Assembly: GCA_026169575.1 (NCBI GenBank) | Contig: JAPFCT010000420.1 | Coordinates: 1-18,195 of the forward strand | Direction of reading: 5' to 3' | Length of the DNA stretch: 18,195 bases | Origin: Faecalimonas sp. | GTDB taxonomy: Bacteria; Bacillota_A; Clostridia; Lachnospirales; Lachnospiraceae | Shown here: one piece after another, positions 1-8,775 of the stretch | How the letters are laid out: every line of letters starts with the position of its first letter | How positions within the stretch are numbered: the stretch's first letter is position 1 | Notes under the pieces: model-generated | What the model was told of the DNA's origin: nothing | Database searches by the model: none | The model's input: the letters and a program-made list of their open reading frames with translations, nothing else | Translations under genes and position numbers: made by a program

Positions 1-54
1 AATGTGTGGAGTTTTGCTCATGGCTAATTTTATAAGTAAAGGAGGTACTATTTT

Positions 55-1254
55 ATGGAATGGAACACATTATTTCAGTTGATTGACAGCTGCACAGACT
101 GCCGCGCCTCTCTTGTAACCGGAATCGAACAGCTTTCCGATCATTTTCAGAAACAGATTTTTTTTCAAAACAGACCGTCCGTAGACTGCCATTTATTTTT
201 CCAGCAGATTTTTCAAGAGAAAAACCCCGGCGAACTCTGTTGTATCACGGACTCTTATCATATATATACTTGCGTTGTACCGCTTCCAAAAGAGTCCTTC
301 ATCGTTCTCGGTCCCTACCTTTTAGAGAAGCCTTCGCACACATTTATCAATAAAATCTGCAGTAAAAACAAAATACCGGTCTCCATGCTGCCTTCCCTGC
401 GGCACTTCTACAGTCAGATGCCACTTTTCAATCACATACGGATCCAGTCTATTTCTGAGACACTCCTCTCCTTTTCCGGTCTTACCTGCCAGTCTGAATT
501 CATGATCTATGACATGGAGCAAGAACAAACAAGCGGAGAAAACTGGCTCCAGCTGCAAGAGAAATTTCTGACAGAATATGAAAGTATTCTGGAAGAAAAA
601 TATCAGAATGACTTAAATTTGTGCCGCAGCCTGCTAAAAGGCGACGCCGATTCCTGCATTCAGAATATGCGCTACAAAAATTCAGGCTTTATACCTCTTG
701 ACTCTCAAAAAGGAGATTCCTTCAACCATGTCATCTACAGCTATGTATTTAATATCCTTTATCGGATTATCAGCTACAGCGCGGGCGTTCCCGCCGTTTA
801 CATTCAGGAGCTTCAGGATAAATGGAATCACCGGATCAACAATCGCCAGCTTTACTCTGAATCTGACCAGCACGATTACGATATGATCGCCTCTTACTGT
901 ATGCTGATCCAGAAAAAAAGCTTTCAATCCTACTCGCCTTATGTAAAGCAGACATTAAAATATATTGATACGCATCTGAGCACACCTATTACCATTAAAA
1001 ATCTGTCTGACCACATTCATGTATCAGAAGGATATCTCTCACATCTGTTTCATGAGGAAGTCGGTGAAACGATCTTAAACTATGTGAATCGAAAGCGAAT
1101 CACAAACTCCCTTCCGCTTCTTCAGAACCGGACAATGAAAATTCAGGACGTCTGTATCTGCGTTGGAATCGAAGATCCCAATTACTACTCCAGATTGTTT
1201 AAAAAGTACATGGGAATCTCGCCGCGGGAATATCAGAACCGTCAGGAAACTTAA
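55..1254 (+). CDS. AraC-family transcriptional regulator with N-terminal sensor region
   Basis: Likely a DNA-binding transcription regulator of 399 aa. The C-terminal ~100 residues (about 295-395) are a typical double helix-turn-helix AraC domain. The first HTH is around 'ITIKNLSDHIHVSEGYLSHLF' minus its ends (residues ~312-332). The second is around 358-392, with the family-typical 'YYSRLFKKYMGISPREYQ' ending. The N-terminal ~290 residues have no domain I can name. They contain an 'IVLGPY' segment near residue 85, seen in sensor regions of Firmicute AraC regulators, and six cysteines in the first 73 residues (C13, C16, C45, C62, C63, C73). The start is firm: AAAGGAGG at 38-45 lies 9 nt before the ATG. 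The gene converges on the maltodextrin operon and is separated from it by a hairpin, so it need not regulate it; its target may lie left of the window. The ligand is unknown. Confidence 0.9.
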   Translation: MEWNTLFQLIDSCTDCRASLVTGIEQLSDHFQKQIFFQNRPSVDCHLFFQQIFQEKNPGELCCITDSYHIYTCVVPLPKESFIVLGPYLLEKPSHTFINKICSKNKIPVSMLPSLRHFYSQMPLFNHIRIQSISETLLSFSGLTCQSEFMIYDMEQEQTSGENWLQLQEKFLTEYESILEEKYQNDLNLCRSLLKGDADSCIQNMRYKNSGFIPLDSQKGDSFNHVIYSYVFNILYRIISYSAGVPAVYIQELQDKWNHRINNRQLYSESDQHDYDMIASYCMLIQKKSFQSYSPYVKQTLKYIDTHLSTPITIKNLSDHIHVSEGYLSHLFHEEVGETILNYVNRKRITNSLPLLQNRTMKIQDVCICVGIEDPNYYSRLFKKYMGISPREYQNRQET

Positions 1255-1296
1255 TTGCCATGTGTGTAACTAAACATAGCGGAACCTGAATCTATG

Positions 1297-1344
1297 AAAA
1301 AAAACATACGGAGGAACCGACTTCAAACAAATCAGTTCCTCCGT
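1297..1344 (-). terminator. Rho-independent terminator of the maltodextrin operon
   Basis: A perfect 10-bp inverted repeat pairs ACGGAGGAAC (1308-1317) with GTTCCTCCGT (1335-1344) around a 17-nt loop. Read on the minus strand it lies 12 nt after the last operon stop codon and is followed by ATG and then eight Ts (complement of 1297-1304), so it fits an intrinsic terminator for the minus-strand operon. On the + strand the next T-run starts about 15 nt after the stem, so termination of the AraC gene here is possible but less well supported. Confidence 0.85.
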
Positions 1345-1356
1345 GAACACTTCTCT

Positions 1357-2985
1357 CTATTTTTTTCTCTCGATCATCATACTTTCATACGGTCTGAGTA
1401 CTCCGCTTTTTCCATCATCTTTATAATTATGGATCAGCGCTTCTCCGTCTTCCCATTCTTCCGGAAGGGTGCATGTTACTTCCCGCTCCGTAAAGTTTGC
1501 CACAACAAGCAGTTCTCTATCCGCAAGACTTCTGACATAGGCAAAGATGTTCTCATCCTCTTCCAGAAGCAGTCTGAAATCCCCCTCTGCAAATATCGGA
1601 TGTTCCTTCCGCAGGCGGATCAGCTTCCGGTAATAATGGAAAACAGAATCCGGATCCTTTCTCTCTGCCTCTGCGTTGATCTCTCTGTAATTGGGATTGA
1701 CCTGCATCCAAGGGGTTCCGGTTGTAAATCCGGCATGTGCCGTACCATCCCACTGCATCGGTGTTCTCGCGTTGTCCCGCCCTTTTGCATAGATGGATTC
1801 CATGATTGCTTTCTCCTCATAGCCTTTTGCCAGACGTTCCCGGTACATATTGCGGATTTCAATGTCCTGATACTGCTCGATGTGAGCAAACCGCACATTT
1901 GTCATTCCAAGCTCTTCTCCCTGATAGATGTAAGGAGTTCCCTGCATGCCGTGAAGGATCGTCGCAAGCATTTTCGCAGACTCTGTGCGGTATTCCCTGT
2001 CATTTCCCCATCGGGAAACGATTCTTGGAAGGTCGTGATTATTCCAGAACAGACTGTTCCATCCACATCCATGCAATTCGGTCTGCCATTTTGCAAGATT
2101 TTGTTTTAATTTTACAAATGGAAGTGGGCAGCTATCCCACTTTTCTTTTCCCGGCTCCTGATCTAACATCATATGCTCGAACTGGAATACCATAGAAAAT
2201 TCACTTCCATCCGGATTGCTGTAACGTTTTGCGCGCTCAATATCCGCACCCCACGCTTCTCCGACTGTGATCAGATCGCCCTTTTGGAATGTCTCCCTGC
2301 TCAGTTCCCGGATAAATTCATGCAATCTCGGACCATTGTTGGTAATCTTCCGATCCGGCTCTTTTGCAATCTGATCGATCACATCCAGGCGGAAGCCTCC
2401 GGCTCCCTTGTCCATCCACCAGAGGATCATGTCATAGATTTCTCTTCGTACCTTTGGATTCTCCCAGTTGAGATCCGGCTGTTTTACGGAAAACTGGTGA
2501 AAATAGTACTGTCCCAGTTCCGGTACCCACTCCCATGCCGGGCCTCCGAAGACAGAGCCCATATCGTTTGGCAGTACGCCTTCCTCCCCATCCCGCCATA
2601 CATAGTAATCATGGTATGGATTGTCCCTGCTCTTTTTTGCCTCCTGAAACCATCTGTGTTCATCAGAAGAATGATTCAGCACAAGATCCATCATGATACG
2701 GATATTTCGTTTCTTCGCCTCCCGGATCAGTTCTTCCATATCATCCAGGCTTCCAAACATCGGATCGATATCCTGATAATCGGAAATATCATACCCGTTA
2801 TCATCCTGCGGAGATCTGCAGACCGGCGATAACCAGACTGCATCAATTCCCAGCTCCTCCAGATAATCCAGCCGCTTGATAATCCCCTGAAGATCTCCGA
2901 TCCCGTCTCCGTTGCTGTCCTGAAAACTTCTCGGATAAATCTGATATACAACGGCATTCTGCCACCACTTCTTCTGTTCCTGCAT
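1357..2985 (-). CDS. GH13_31 alpha-glucosidase, probably alpha-1,6-specific (oligo-/glucan 1,6-alpha-glucosidase, DexB-like)
   Basis: Cytoplasmic glycoside hydrolase of 542 aa that should cleave non-reducing-end alpha-1,6-glucosyl bonds (isomaltose, panose, isomaltooligosaccharides). GH13 motifs are all present: DLVLNH (100-105), QPDLN (region V, ~169-173), nucleophile D201 in GFRLDVID, acid/base E243 in TVGEAWG, and D318 in FWNNHD. The Val after the nucleophile is the residue linked to alpha-1,6 specificity in oligo-1,6-glucosidases; maltases usually carry Ala or Thr there. The 42-residue gap between nucleophile and acid/base matches my memory of Streptococcus mutans dextran glucosidase DexB (D194/E236) better than Bacillus oligo-1,6-glucosidase (D199/E255). 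The start is the ATG at 2985: GGAG lies 9 nt upstream of it, whereas the upstream GTG at 2991 would be only 3 nt away. It is the last gene of the operon, after a 206-bp gap. MalL or trehalose-6-phosphate hydrolase are less likely alternatives. Confidence 0.92.
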   Translation of the reverse strand: MQEQKKWWQNAVVYQIYPRSFQDSNGDGIGDLQGIIKRLDYLEELGIDAVWLSPVCRSPQDDNGYDISDYQDIDPMFGSLDDMEELIREAKKRNIRIMMDLVLNHSSDEHRWFQEAKKSRDNPYHDYYVWRDGEEGVLPNDMGSVFGGPAWEWVPELGQYYFHQFSVKQPDLNWENPKVRREIYDMILWWMDKGAGGFRLDVIDQIAKEPDRKITNNGPRLHEFIRELSRETFQKGDLITVGEAWGADIERAKRYSNPDGSEFSMVFQFEHMMLDQEPGKEKWDSCPLPFVKLKQNLAKWQTELHGCGWNSLFWNNHDLPRIVSRWGNDREYRTESAKMLATILHGMQGTPYIYQGEELGMTNVRFAHIEQYQDIEIRNMYRERLAKGYEEKAIMESIYAKGRDNARTPMQWDGTAHAGFTTGTPWMQVNPNYREINAEAERKDPDSVFHYYRKLIRLRKEHPIFAEGDFRLLLEEDENIFAYVRSLADRELLVVANFTEREVTCTLPEEWEDGEALIHNYKDDGKSGVLRPYESMMIERKK

Positions 2986-3191
2986 TCCCACACACTCCTT
3001 TTTTTCAGATAAACTGTCTTTCTCGTTCTGAATCCAGTCTTTTCATTTTCTACAGCCAATCATTTTCCTATTCTTCAGCCAGCGATTTCTGTTTAGCCAG
3101 CCAAACCTTCTTCATTCCCTGCCGCTTTTTGGATTCTATCTTCTTCCAAAATTTCTGCTATTTTCTTCTGTCTGCTCTCTGCACACACTTC
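2986..3191. other. 206-bp intercistronic gap before the last operon gene
   Basis: This is the longest gap inside the operon. On the minus strand it is purine-rich and shows no convincing terminator hairpin and no clear -35/-10 pair. It contains only very short reading frames, for example a 15-codon frame beginning MKKVWLAKQ with a weak ribosome site. The last ~20 bases hold the GGAG site of the downstream glucosidase. I see no gene here. Confidence 0.5.
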
Positions 3192-4949
3192 TTATCTGCA
3201 TATCCTTCGGATCAGTGTCCCGTTTTTTCTCAATCTTCCTGCTTCGTATCCCCTCGCAAACAGCACTTCTCCCTGCAGTTGTACATCCAGATCCTTTTCT
3301 GTTCCATTTAAAAGAATCTCCACCTGATTGCCCGCCTCATCTAACTTGATATACTCAACAAGCCGCGCTTCCCGGTATGTATTTGGAAAGTGAAAATACA
3401 GACTCCGAAATGCGGTCTCTTTTTTTCTGAGCGCGATCAAGGTCTGCATCTCCCGAATTTTCTCCTGATTTTCCTTCTGATTCAACTCGCCCCACGGCAT
3501 ACAGCGGCGGCAGTCCGGATCGTGTCCGCCCTCCATCGCAATCTCCGTTCCATAGTAGATACACGGACTGCCCGGCATTGTAAACAGCACTGCAAGCTGC
3601 TGATAAAACCTGTCCAGATCGTGCAGCCGGTTCATCAGTCGTTCGGTATCATGGGAATCCAAAAGATTGAATAAAACATTGTTGCTCTGCTGCATGTACA
3701 TCGTATAGCAACGGTTGATCATATATTCAAAGTCTTCTTTCGTACCCGATGGGTCCAGGAAGAAATCATGGATTCCGCTCATCAGCGGATAATTCATTAC
3801 GGAATCATATTCCTCCCCGTTTAGCCACTGGCTTGCATCGTGCCAGATTTCCCCGAGCAGATACAGATCCGGTTTGATTGCTCTCACATGGCTGCGGACT
3901 CGTTTCAGGAACCGGTGAGACACTTCATTTCCCACATCGAACCGGATTCCGTCAATATCAAACTCCCGGATCCAGTTTTCGCAGATCTTGCAGAAATACG
4001 CGATGACTTCCTCATTGTTTGTATTGAGCTTTGGCATGTTGTCAATAAATGCAAACGAATAAAATCTTCCGTCCCGGGTATCTGCCTCTTTTTTGAGCGA
4101 GGTCCAGTCATTGATCATAAACCAGTCTGCATACTCTGACTCCCGCCCTTTCTCCTGCACATCAAGCCACGGCGCAAACTTCCTCCCACTGTGATTAAAT
4201 ACGGCGTCCACCATCACACGGATCCCAAGTGCATGGGCTTCTTTTACAAGCGCTGCAAATTCCTCATTTGTTCCGAAATGCGGATCGATCTTTGTATAGT
4301 CTGTCGTGTCATATTTATGATTAGACTCCGCCTCCATGATCGGATTGAGATAAATTCCGTTGATCCCAAGTTCCTTCAAGTAGGACAGACGCATCCGGAT
4401 TCCGGCAAGATTGCCGCCGAACCGCTCTGCATTTGTCACCTCTCCGCTTCTCCACGGGACAATGTCCTCTGTATTTTCTGCGGGAGTTCCGTTGCAGAAC
4501 CGGTCCGGGAAGATCTGATACCACACGGTCTCATTGACCCACCCCGGTGTCCGGTTGATATCTGCCGGATTCATCCACGGTACAATGAAGCATTGAAGCA
4601 TCCTTCCATCCATCTGCATCTGTTTTTCTGTCAGGAATCCATCTTCAAAGTAATACCAGGTCTCCTCTTTTGTCTGCAGTTCAAAATAATATTTGCACCG
4701 TCTGTAAACCGGAACAACGGTTGTCGTCCACCAGATCTGATGTTTCAGACGCTTCTTATAACAGATTTCCTCCCGCTTCCCGGTCCACGTTTCCTTTCCG
4801 CCGAGGATTCCTGATTCAAACGGATCTCCATAGTGGAGAAACACCCGCTTCACATCGTACCCGGTCTTTAAGTTGATGATCAGTTCCCGCTCATTTTTCG
4901 GATAACTCATCTGCTCTGATGTCTTATGATATACTCCGGTAAAATCCAT
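3192..4949 (-). CDS. GH13_20 neopullulanase / cyclomaltodextrinase-type alpha-amylase
   Basis: Cytoplasmic alpha-glucan hydrolase of 585 aa, expected to cleave alpha-1,4 bonds in cyclodextrins, pullulan fragments and short maltodextrins. The N-terminal ~115 residues look like the CBM34-type beta domain of this subfamily (VYHKTSEQMSYP... near residue 6 and LHYGDPFESG near 39-48). The catalytic barrel carries DAVFNH (248-253), MPKLN (305-309; the region V signature of the neopullulanase subfamily), nucleophile D338 in GIRFDVGNE, acid/base E367 in LLGEIWHD and D434 in NLLDSHD. The start is placed at ATG 4949. The frame could extend to a TTG at 4976, but the ATG gives the N-terminus usual for the family. 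GAGAGG lies 12 nt upstream, which is somewhat long, so the start is less certain than the function. It follows malQ after an 85-bp gap containing a hairpin. Maltogenic amylase is the nearest alternative call. Confidence 0.92.
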   Translation of the reverse strand: MDFTGVYHKTSEQMSYPKNERELIINLKTGYDVKRVFLHYGDPFESGILGGKETWTGKREEICYKKRLKHQIWWTTTVVPVYRRCKYYFELQTKEETWYYFEDGFLTEKQMQMDGRMLQCFIVPWMNPADINRTPGWVNETVWYQIFPDRFCNGTPAENTEDIVPWRSGEVTNAERFGGNLAGIRMRLSYLKELGINGIYLNPIMEAESNHKYDTTDYTKIDPHFGTNEEFAALVKEAHALGIRVMVDAVFNHSGRKFAPWLDVQEKGRESEYADWFMINDWTSLKKEADTRDGRFYSFAFIDNMPKLNTNNEEVIAYFCKICENWIREFDIDGIRFDVGNEVSHRFLKRVRSHVRAIKPDLYLLGEIWHDASQWLNGEEYDSVMNYPLMSGIHDFFLDPSGTKEDFEYMINRCYTMYMQQSNNVLFNLLDSHDTERLMNRLHDLDRFYQQLAVLFTMPGSPCIYYGTEIAMEGGHDPDCRRCMPWGELNQKENQEKIREMQTLIALRKKETAFRSLYFHFPNTYREARLVEYIKLDEAGNQVEILLNGTEKDLDVQLQGEVLFARGYEAGRLRKNGTLIRRICR

Positions 4950-5004
4950 CGCTCTTTCTGTCCTCTCTTCTGTCAACTCTCTCTATAACAAAATTGCTTT
5001 TCTG

Positions 5005-5027
5005 TCAGGATACGTCTGGAATCCTGA
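5005..5027 (-). repeat. Intercistronic 7-bp inverted repeat between malQ and the GH13_20 gene
   Basis: TCAGGAT (5005-5011) pairs perfectly with ATCCTGA (5021-5027) around a 9-nt loop, 7 nt after the malQ stop codon on the transcribed minus strand. The sequence that follows is CAGAAAAGCAATTTTG, which is not a proper T-run, so a full terminator is unlikely. It could mark an mRNA processing or stability site or a weak attenuator, but the short stem may also be coincidental. Confidence 0.35.
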
Positions 5028-5034
5028 TCGGTTC

Positions 5035-6501
5035 TTATCTGGCAGTAAACTGTCTTCTGTATTTTTTCAACGCGCTTTCAATCTTCTCCAAATTTGGCAT
5101 TCTCCACTCCCAGTTCGGGCTTCCGACTGTCCCCGGCGTGTTCAGATGCGCTTCTTTTCCCATCCCGAGAATATCTGCCAGCGGAAGGATCGCATACTCT
5201 GCCCGGCTCTTTAACGTGTAAGTAAGGAGACGTTCTTTTACGGATCCCTGCCGGATTCCTTTTCTTGCAAGGAAACGGCGCACTTTCCGTTTTGCCGCCA
5301 CAGACAGACCGCCGTACCATTCCATCAGCGTATCATTGTCATGGGTTCCGGTGTAGATGATCATATTTTCCACATCGTCAAAACTGTCTTTTGCATATTT
5401 TCCCGAAGTGTCGATGGAAAACATCAGAATCTTCATTCCTTTTAAGTGATAATGCTCCTTTAATTCCAGAACCTCCGGGCGAAGATCCCCGAGATCTTCC
5501 GCCACCAGGTTCACTCCCGGGATCTGCTCCAGAATAGTGTCGATCACCTCATATCCCGGCGCCAGGATCCACTCTCCCTCAACTGCGGTAGGGCAGGATG
5601 CCGGAATTTTCCAAAACGTATCAAATGCCCGGAAATGGTCAATACGGATAATGTCAAACAGGCGGCTGCTGTACCCGATCCGATCCACCCAGAACTGATA
5701 GTTCTGTTCTTTCAGATACTCCCAATCATAGATCGGGTTTCCCCATCTCTGTCCGGTCGCGCTGAAATAATCCGGCGGCACGCCCGCGATAAAGATCGGT
5801 CTTCCATCTGTGTCAAGAAGAAAGTTTTTCTTTCCCGCCCACACATCGACAGAATCCACCCCGACATAGAACGGCACATCCCCCATAATGCGGATCCCAT
5901 TTGCATTTGCAACGTTCTTCATTTCCATCCACTGGCAGTAAAACAGATACTGTAAGAAGATCTGATAGTCTGCCTCTTCTTGAATGGCTCCCAAAATTTC
6001 TGTTTTGTGTTCCGGCCAGTTCTTATGTTCCGGCTTCCAATCATTCCAGCAGCATCCTCCGTTTGCTTTCTTAAATGCGCGGAACAGTCCGTATTCCTGC
6101 ACCCATTTCTGCGCCGCAAACGTCCGATACTCCTCTGCCTGGTCCAGTCCTTTTTCGATAAATGCCTGAAATGCCTCCCTCAGATATGTTTTTTTCCACG
6201 CCCGCACCTTTTCATACTGCACCCTCGTACTTCCTGCAAGTTCTGACACCGGAAGCTCTTTTAACAGCTTCTGTTCCCACAGTTTTTCGAGACTGATGTA
6301 GATCTCATCTCCGGCGCAGGAAGAGTATGGCTGATACGGAGAATTTCCGTAGCCGACCGGATTGAGCGGAAGGATCTGCCATATTTTCACACCGGATGCA
6401 CGCAGATATCCGATAAATTTTTCTGTTTCTTTTCCCAGTTCTCCGACTCCCGTGCGTGACGGGAGCGAAGATACGGGCATCAATATCCCTGTTTCTCTCA
6501 T
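5035..6501 (-). CDS. malQ: 4-alpha-glucanotransferase (amylomaltase, GH77)
   Basis: Cytoplasmic disproportionating enzyme of 488 aa that transfers 4-alpha-glucan segments between maltodextrins, releasing glucose and building longer chains for phosphorylase. The N-terminus GILMPVSSLPSRTGVGELG and NSPYQPYSSCAGD are GH77 signatures. Catalytic residues are visible as D288 in IIRIDHFRAFD, E335 in NLVAEDLG and D388 in TGTHDNDTL. The length fits the short bacterial/plant amylomaltase type without the long N-terminal extension of E. coli MalQ. The reading frame has ATGs at 6507 and 6501. GAGG (6510-6513) is only 2 nt from the first but 8 nt from the second, so I choose 6501. The gene follows glgP almost directly and its ribosome site begins immediately after the glgP stop codon, so the two are probably translationally linked. 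Confidence 0.95.
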   Translation of the reverse strand: MRETGILMPVSSLPSRTGVGELGKETEKFIGYLRASGVKIWQILPLNPVGYGNSPYQPYSSCAGDEIYISLEKLWEQKLLKELPVSELAGSTRVQYEKVRAWKKTYLREAFQAFIEKGLDQAEEYRTFAAQKWVQEYGLFRAFKKANGGCCWNDWKPEHKNWPEHKTEILGAIQEEADYQIFLQYLFYCQWMEMKNVANANGIRIMGDVPFYVGVDSVDVWAGKKNFLLDTDGRPIFIAGVPPDYFSATGQRWGNPIYDWEYLKEQNYQFWVDRIGYSSRLFDIIRIDHFRAFDTFWKIPASCPTAVEGEWILAPGYEVIDTILEQIPGVNLVAEDLGDLRPEVLELKEHYHLKGMKILMFSIDTSGKYAKDSFDDVENMIIYTGTHDNDTLMEWYGGLSVAAKRKVRRFLARKGIRQGSVKERLLTYTLKSRAEYAILPLADILGMGKEAHLNTPGTVGSPNWEWRMPNLEKIESALKKYRRQFTAR

Positions 6502-6513
6502 ATTCATTTCCTC

Positions 6514-8775
6514 TTATGATAATTTCCAGATATCTCTGTTGTACTCAGCGATCGTACGGTCTGCGGAGAAATAGCCTGCCTTTGCGATATTGACAAGCGC
6601 TTTCTTTGCCCACGCAGTCTGATCTTCATAATCTGCGAGCATTTCTTCTTTCTTCTGAATATATTCTCTGACATCCAGAAGCGCCATGAACCAGTCTTTG
6701 GATACAATCTCTTTGTAGAGTCTTCCAAGGTTGACCGGATCCCCGATCTGGATCAGCTCCTTGCTGATGATGAAGTCCACAAGTTCTTCCACTGTGGCAT
6801 CGCTCTCATAAATCTCTCTCGAGCAATAAGAAGCCTCCTCATAAAGCTTGATGACTTCTTCTGATTTCTTTCCGAAAATGTAAATGTTCTCATCTCCGAC
6901 AAGCTCGTGGATCTCCACATTTGCCCCGTCTTCCGTTCCTAGTGTGACTGCTCCGTTTAACATGAACTTCATATTTCCGGTTCCGGATGCTTCCTTGGAT
7001 GCAAGGGAAATCTGCTCGGAAATATCACATGCCGGAATCAGCTTCTCTGCCTTTGTCACGTTATAATTCTCTACCATGACAATCTTCATATGTTTGCTCA
7101 CGACCGGATCATTTTCAATCAGCTGCTGCAGACAGAGGATCAGATGGATAATATCTTTTGCGATCGTGTACGCCGGCGCTGCCTTTGCCCCGAAGATCAT
7201 TGTGATCGGACGTTTCGGAAGATTCCCTTTTTTGATCTCTTTGTATTTGTAGATTGCATACAGTGCATTCATCTGCTGTCTCTTGTACTCATGCAGACGT
7301 TTGATCTGAATGTCAAATACAGAATTGGTATCAATCTCCACATGCTGTGTCAGCTTCAGATAATCTGCAAGCTCCTGTTTGGAATGCATTTTAATCTCTC
7401 TTAACGTTTTCAGCACCTGCTCGTCCTCTTTGTATGCAAGCAGTTTCTCCAGATGTTTGGCATCTTCCATATATTCCGGTCCGATCAGTTCTTTCAGATA
7501 GGCAGCCAATTCTGGATTACAGTGTACAAGCCATCTTCGGAAGGTAATCCCATTTGTCTTATTATTGAATTTCTCCGGATAAATATCATAGAACGGTTTC
7601 AGTTCCGATTCTTCCAAAATCTGTGTGTGAAGCGCTGCAACCCCATTGACTGCATATCCGAAATGAATATCGATATGTGCCATATGTACACGGTCCATCT
7701 CATCGATGATATACACACGCTCGTCATGGTAATCTCTTCTGACACGCGCATCCAGTTCCCGGATGATCGGCATCAGATGCGGCACCACTTTCTCGAGATA
7801 AGCCACCGGCCATTTTTCCAACGCCTCTGCAAGGATCGTATGATTTGTGTATGCACATGTCTTTCTCACAACATCGATTGCGGTATCGATATGAAAGCCT
7901 CTCTGCATCAGAAGACGGATCAATTCCGGGATCACCATCGTCGGATGGGTATCGTTGATCTGCACTGCCACATGCTCATGCAGTCTGTAAAGGTCATATC
8001 CATGTTCCTCTGCCTCTTTTAAGATCAGCTGCGCGGCATTGCTCACCATAAAATACTGCTGATAGATGCGGAGTAACTGTCCTGCCTCATCGCTGTCGTC
8101 CGGATAGAGGAACAGTGTCAGGTTTCTCGGGATATCTGTCTTATCAAAATCAATTCCGTCCCGGATGATGGATTCGTCTACAGTATCCACATCGAACAGG
8201 TGGAGACGATTGCATCCGTTTTTATATCCCGGCACGTCGATATCGTACATCGTGGAAGTCAGCGTAAAATCTTTAAACGGCACTTCAAACTGCACATCTG
8301 TCTTTGTCAGCCAGCTAAGATCCGTGATCCATGGGTTTTTCTCTTCTTTCTGCTTATGCTCTGCAAATGTCTGACGAAACAGCCCATCGTGGTAGTTCAG
8401 ACCGACACCGTCTCCGTTTAACCCGAGTGTGGCAATGGAATCTAAGAAACATGCTGCAAGACGTCCGAGTCCCCCGTTTCCAAGCGAAGGCTCCTGCTCG
8501 ATCTCCTCGATCTCCGTGATCCGGTGTCCGTGCTTTTCCAACACTTCTTTTGTCTCCTCAAACAAGCCGAGGTTGATCAGATTGTTTGACAACAGTTTTC
8601 CGATCAAAAATTCTGCGGAAATATAGTAAAGCTTCTTCTTTCCTTCATTTCGCTTTGCACCTTTCATCTTCTCCTTTGTGAGGAGCAAAAGCGCTGTGTA
8701 GATTTCTTCGTTTGATGCTTCCCTGATTGTTTTCTGATAATTTTCCTGTAACATCTGTTCTAATAATTTTTCCAT
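6514..8775 (-). CDS. glgP: Glycogen/maltodextrin phosphorylase (GT35)
   Basis: PLP-dependent cytoplasmic enzyme of 753 aa that phosphorolyses the non-reducing end of alpha-1,4-glucans to glucose-1-phosphate. Visible landmarks are [19 protein letters not shown] (95-113), QINDTHPTM (272-280), [10 protein letters not shown] (406-415), [14 protein letters not shown] (487-500) and [16 protein letters not shown], with the PLP-binding lysine K603. The protein is about 45 residues shorter than E. coli MalP by memory, starting close to the catalytic core, which suggests little N-terminal allosteric apparatus. The start is firm: AGAAGGAG with 7 nt to ATG 8775. The first 16 bp overlap the end of the debranching enzyme gene, as expected of coupled translation. 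Being in an uptake operon, it probably acts mainly on imported maltodextrin as well as on stored glycogen; the sequence cannot separate these roles. Confidence 0.97.
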   Translation of the reverse strand: MEKLLEQMLQENYQKTIREASNEEIYTALLLLTKEKMKGAKRNEGKKKLYYISAEFLIGKLLSNNLINLGLFEETKEVLEKHGHRITEIEEIEQEPSLGNGGLGRLAACFLDSIATLGLNGDGVGLNYHDGLFRQTFAEHKQKEEKNPWITDLSWLTKTDVQFEVPFKDFTLTSTMYDIDVPGYKNGCNRLHLFDVDTVDESIIRDGIDFDKTDIPRNLTLFLYPDDSDEAGQLLRIYQQYFMVSNAAQLILKEAEEHGYDLYRLHEHVAVQINDTHPTMVIPELIRLLMQRGFHIDTAIDVVRKTCAYTNHTILAEALEKWPVAYLEKVVPHLMPIIRELDARVRRDYHDERVYIIDEMDRVHMAHIDIHFGYAVNGVAALHTQILEESELKPFYDIYPEKFNNKTNGITFRRWLVHCNPELAAYLKELIGPEYMEDAKHLEKLLAYKEDEQVLKTLREIKMHSKQELADYLKLTQHVEIDTNSVFDIQIKRLHEYKRQQMNALYAIYKYKEIKKGNLPKRPITMIFGAKAAPAYTIAKDIIHLILCLQQLIENDPVVSKHMKIVMVENYNVTKAEKLIPACDISEQISLASKEASGTGNMKFMLNGAVTLGTEDGANVEIHELVGDENIYIFGKKSEEVIKLYEEASYCSREIYESDATVEELVDFIISKELIQIGDPVNLGRLYKEIVSKDWFMALLDVREYIQKKEEMLADYEDQTAWAKKALVNIAKAGYFSADRTIAEYNRDIWKLS

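Noticed and set aside
1..54. Promoter for the AraC gene
   Set aside because: Only 54 bp are available; apart from the ribosome site there is no convincing -35/-10 pair.
1294..2109. Long + strand reading frame of 271 codons opposite the GH13_31 gene
   Set aside because: It overlaps the terminator and lies antisense to a gene with complete catalytic motifs; its product is Cys/Phe/His-rich without domain character, typical of a shadow frame.
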